Assembly (NCBI GenBank): GCA_964575975.1
Contig: CAZNTU010000151.1
Coordinates: 1 to 13,487, forward strand
DNA: 13,487 nucleotides
Origin: G963674505 sp964575975
Lineage (GTDB): Bacteria; Desulfobacterota; Desulfobacteria; Desulfobacterales; SKZT01
Direction: 5' to 3'
The translations under genes were made by a program, and so were the position numbers. Position 1 is the stretch's first letter. The number at the start of each line of letters is the position of its first letter. A model generated the notes under the pieces. The model did no database searches. It worked only from the letters and a program-made list of their open reading frames with translations, and had not been told where the DNA came from. Positions 12,528 to 13,487 of this stretch are shown here, piece after piece.

Positions 12528-13487
12528 CGAAGTTTCTTCTCCAGCGATTTCGCGAGACTTTCGGATTGTTCGATCAGGGCCGACGGATCCGCTTCGTCGG
12601 ACAAGCCGCCGGAGTAGCGTCCGGCTTCGCAACGGTGGAAGATGTCCTTCAAACGTTCGATCGAACCATCGTCCAGGTGTTTTTCCTCCAGCGACTTTTT
12701 GGCGTCGTTGAATGTCAGCGCGCCGCCGGGCAAGTCCAGTTTGTCCCCCAGGTACTGCCGGAAGGCGTCCAGGATTTTCTCGTAGCATCGGCCGTCGGAC
12801 GCGGCAAGGCGACGCGCCTCTTTCAGACCGTCCTGCAGTCGTCCGTAGGCCCGTCTTGCCCGCAATGCCGCCGGGTCCGCATCCAAGCGCCGTTTCCAGA
12901 AAGAGACGGACAACAGGACGAAATAGACGGCGGGCGGAATCGCGACCATGCCGAACACGGCCGGAGATTTCAGCCACTGGGCGAGGCCCGAAGGTTGGTT
13001 TTCGACGACGCTCGGGTCCTCGTAGTTGAAGGCGATGCCTTTGGTCCAGGTTTCCACGTCGTTGGCGGAGGAGACCGGCGGGGACGCGCCTTCGGCATCC
13101 TGGGCCGTCACCACCTTGGCGGCTTTTACGGTTATGGGGATCGGTGCGGCTTTTGCGACCCGGTAGGCGCTGGTCCGGGTGATTTTGCGATCCGGTAGGC
13201 GCTGGTCCGGGTGTCGAAATAGGGCAGCTCGACGGGGGGAATTTCGGTTATGCCCTCCCTCAAGGGCCGGATTGTCTGCGTGAACGTTTTTGTTTTTCCC
13301 GAATTTTCCCCGGCCGCTTGCTCTTGGGGAATTTTGAAGTTTTCGTTCAACTCGGCCAGCCGATTCAAAGGCGGCAGACCGACATGCTCCAGGTACTCCG
13401 GTCCGTTCAGGGCGATCTTCAGAGTAATCGGATCGCCGACGCTGACATCCGTCGGAGACGCCTCTGTCTCGATGACGTATTCTCCCA
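12524..13487 (-). pseudogene. batD: batD, frameshifted by a 32-bp tandem duplication (5' end outside window)
   Basis: BatD (PF13584) is a large periplasmic, membrane-anchored protein of the Bat operon. The first part, open from the window edge to TAA at 13132-13134, gives an Ig-like BatD domain with EASPTDVSVGDPITLKIALNG, FTQTIRPLREGITEIPPVELPYFDTRTSAYR. The second part (up to about 13190 down to TGA 12524) gives YRVAKAAPIPITVKAAK, a TM helix (about 12967-12896) and a cytoplasmic C-terminal domain ending before batE. A 32-bp repeat (13151-13182 and 13183-13214) makes the two parts lie in different frames. Deleting one copy gives a smooth YFDTRTSAYRVAKAAPIPITV. The N-terminal piece alone would lack its membrane anchor. 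A GTG at 13114, 15 nt past the stop, could allow the C-terminal piece to be made. It is either a real break, a reversible switch or an assembly error. Confidence 0.85.
13151..13214 (+). repeat. 32-bp tandem duplication inside batD
   Basis: Two adjacent units begin with TTTTGCGA at 13151 and 13183, and both contain CCGGTAGGCGCTGGTCCGGG. They differ by C/T at the ninth base (13159/13191) and by A/T at the last base (13182/13214). The period of 32 is not a multiple of three, so the duplication shifts the batD frame. Confidence 0.92.

Noticed and set aside
11664..12977. A 437-residue start for batE from the long open frame
   Set aside because: The extra N-terminal 150 residues are Arg/Gly-rich out-of-frame reading of batD. 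The ATG at 12527 gives a signal peptide, a ribosome site and the classic ATGA overlap.

Overview
The window looks like chromosomal DNA from a GC-rich, probably anaerobic Gram-negative bacterium. Desulfobacterota (former Deltaproteobacteria) is the best guess. The reasons are a short-form ThiC/BzaF protein, an acetyl-CoA hydrolase/transferase fused to a GNAT domain, a Bat (aerotolerance) operon and a 'four helix bundle suffix' protein. This placement rests on family resemblance only. No rRNA, tRNA, CRISPR array or intact insertion sequence was seen.

Layout. Positions 1-622 (+) hold the 3' end of a MoeA-type periplasmic-binding-like domain. Positions 623-1053 hold a frameshifted remnant of an Rpn-type nuclease and a strong + strand terminator. 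Positions 1054-2397 (-) hold a ThiC-superfamily enzyme. Its 5' region (2473-2808) contains a promoter, a full cobalamin riboswitch and an intrinsic terminator, with no thiamin (TPP) element. I therefore call it bzaF, the anaerobic 5-hydroxybenzimidazole synthase for the cobamide lower ligand, rather than thiC. Positions 2831-3805 (-) hold a REC-GGDEF diguanylate cyclase. Positions 4019-6612 (-) hold a two-gene unit, a CoA-transferase-like/GNAT fusion overlapping rsmG, behind a good sigma70-like promoter. Positions 6795-8208 (-) hold a pair of DUF2382 (YsnF/AvaK) stress proteins with their own promoter and a terminator hairpin. Positions 8445-8666 (+) hold a possible small protein. Positions 8791-10855 (+) hold an OmpR-type response regulator and a membrane histidine kinase, overlapping and sharing one promoter. 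Positions 10824-11537 (-) hold a four-helix-bundle/suffix-domain protein, convergent with and overlapping the kinase. Positions 11664-13487 (-) hold batE and the C-terminal two thirds or so of batD.

Most notable. (1) A ThiC homologue sits under cobalamin control, which points to 5-hydroxybenzimidazole cobamide synthesis. (2) A 32-bp tandem duplication breaks the batD reading frame, and removing one copy restores it perfectly. (3) Two antiparallel arrays of a hexamer with a 9-nt period lie around the four-helix-bundle gene: six GTCCAC copies upstream, and four GTGGAC-like copies inside the gene exactly at the linker between its two domains. (4) The CoA-transferase-like protein has Gln at the position I align with the catalytic Glu of the family. 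Several start codons were moved downstream of the longest ORF because a promoter or ribosome binding site fits the shorter version.
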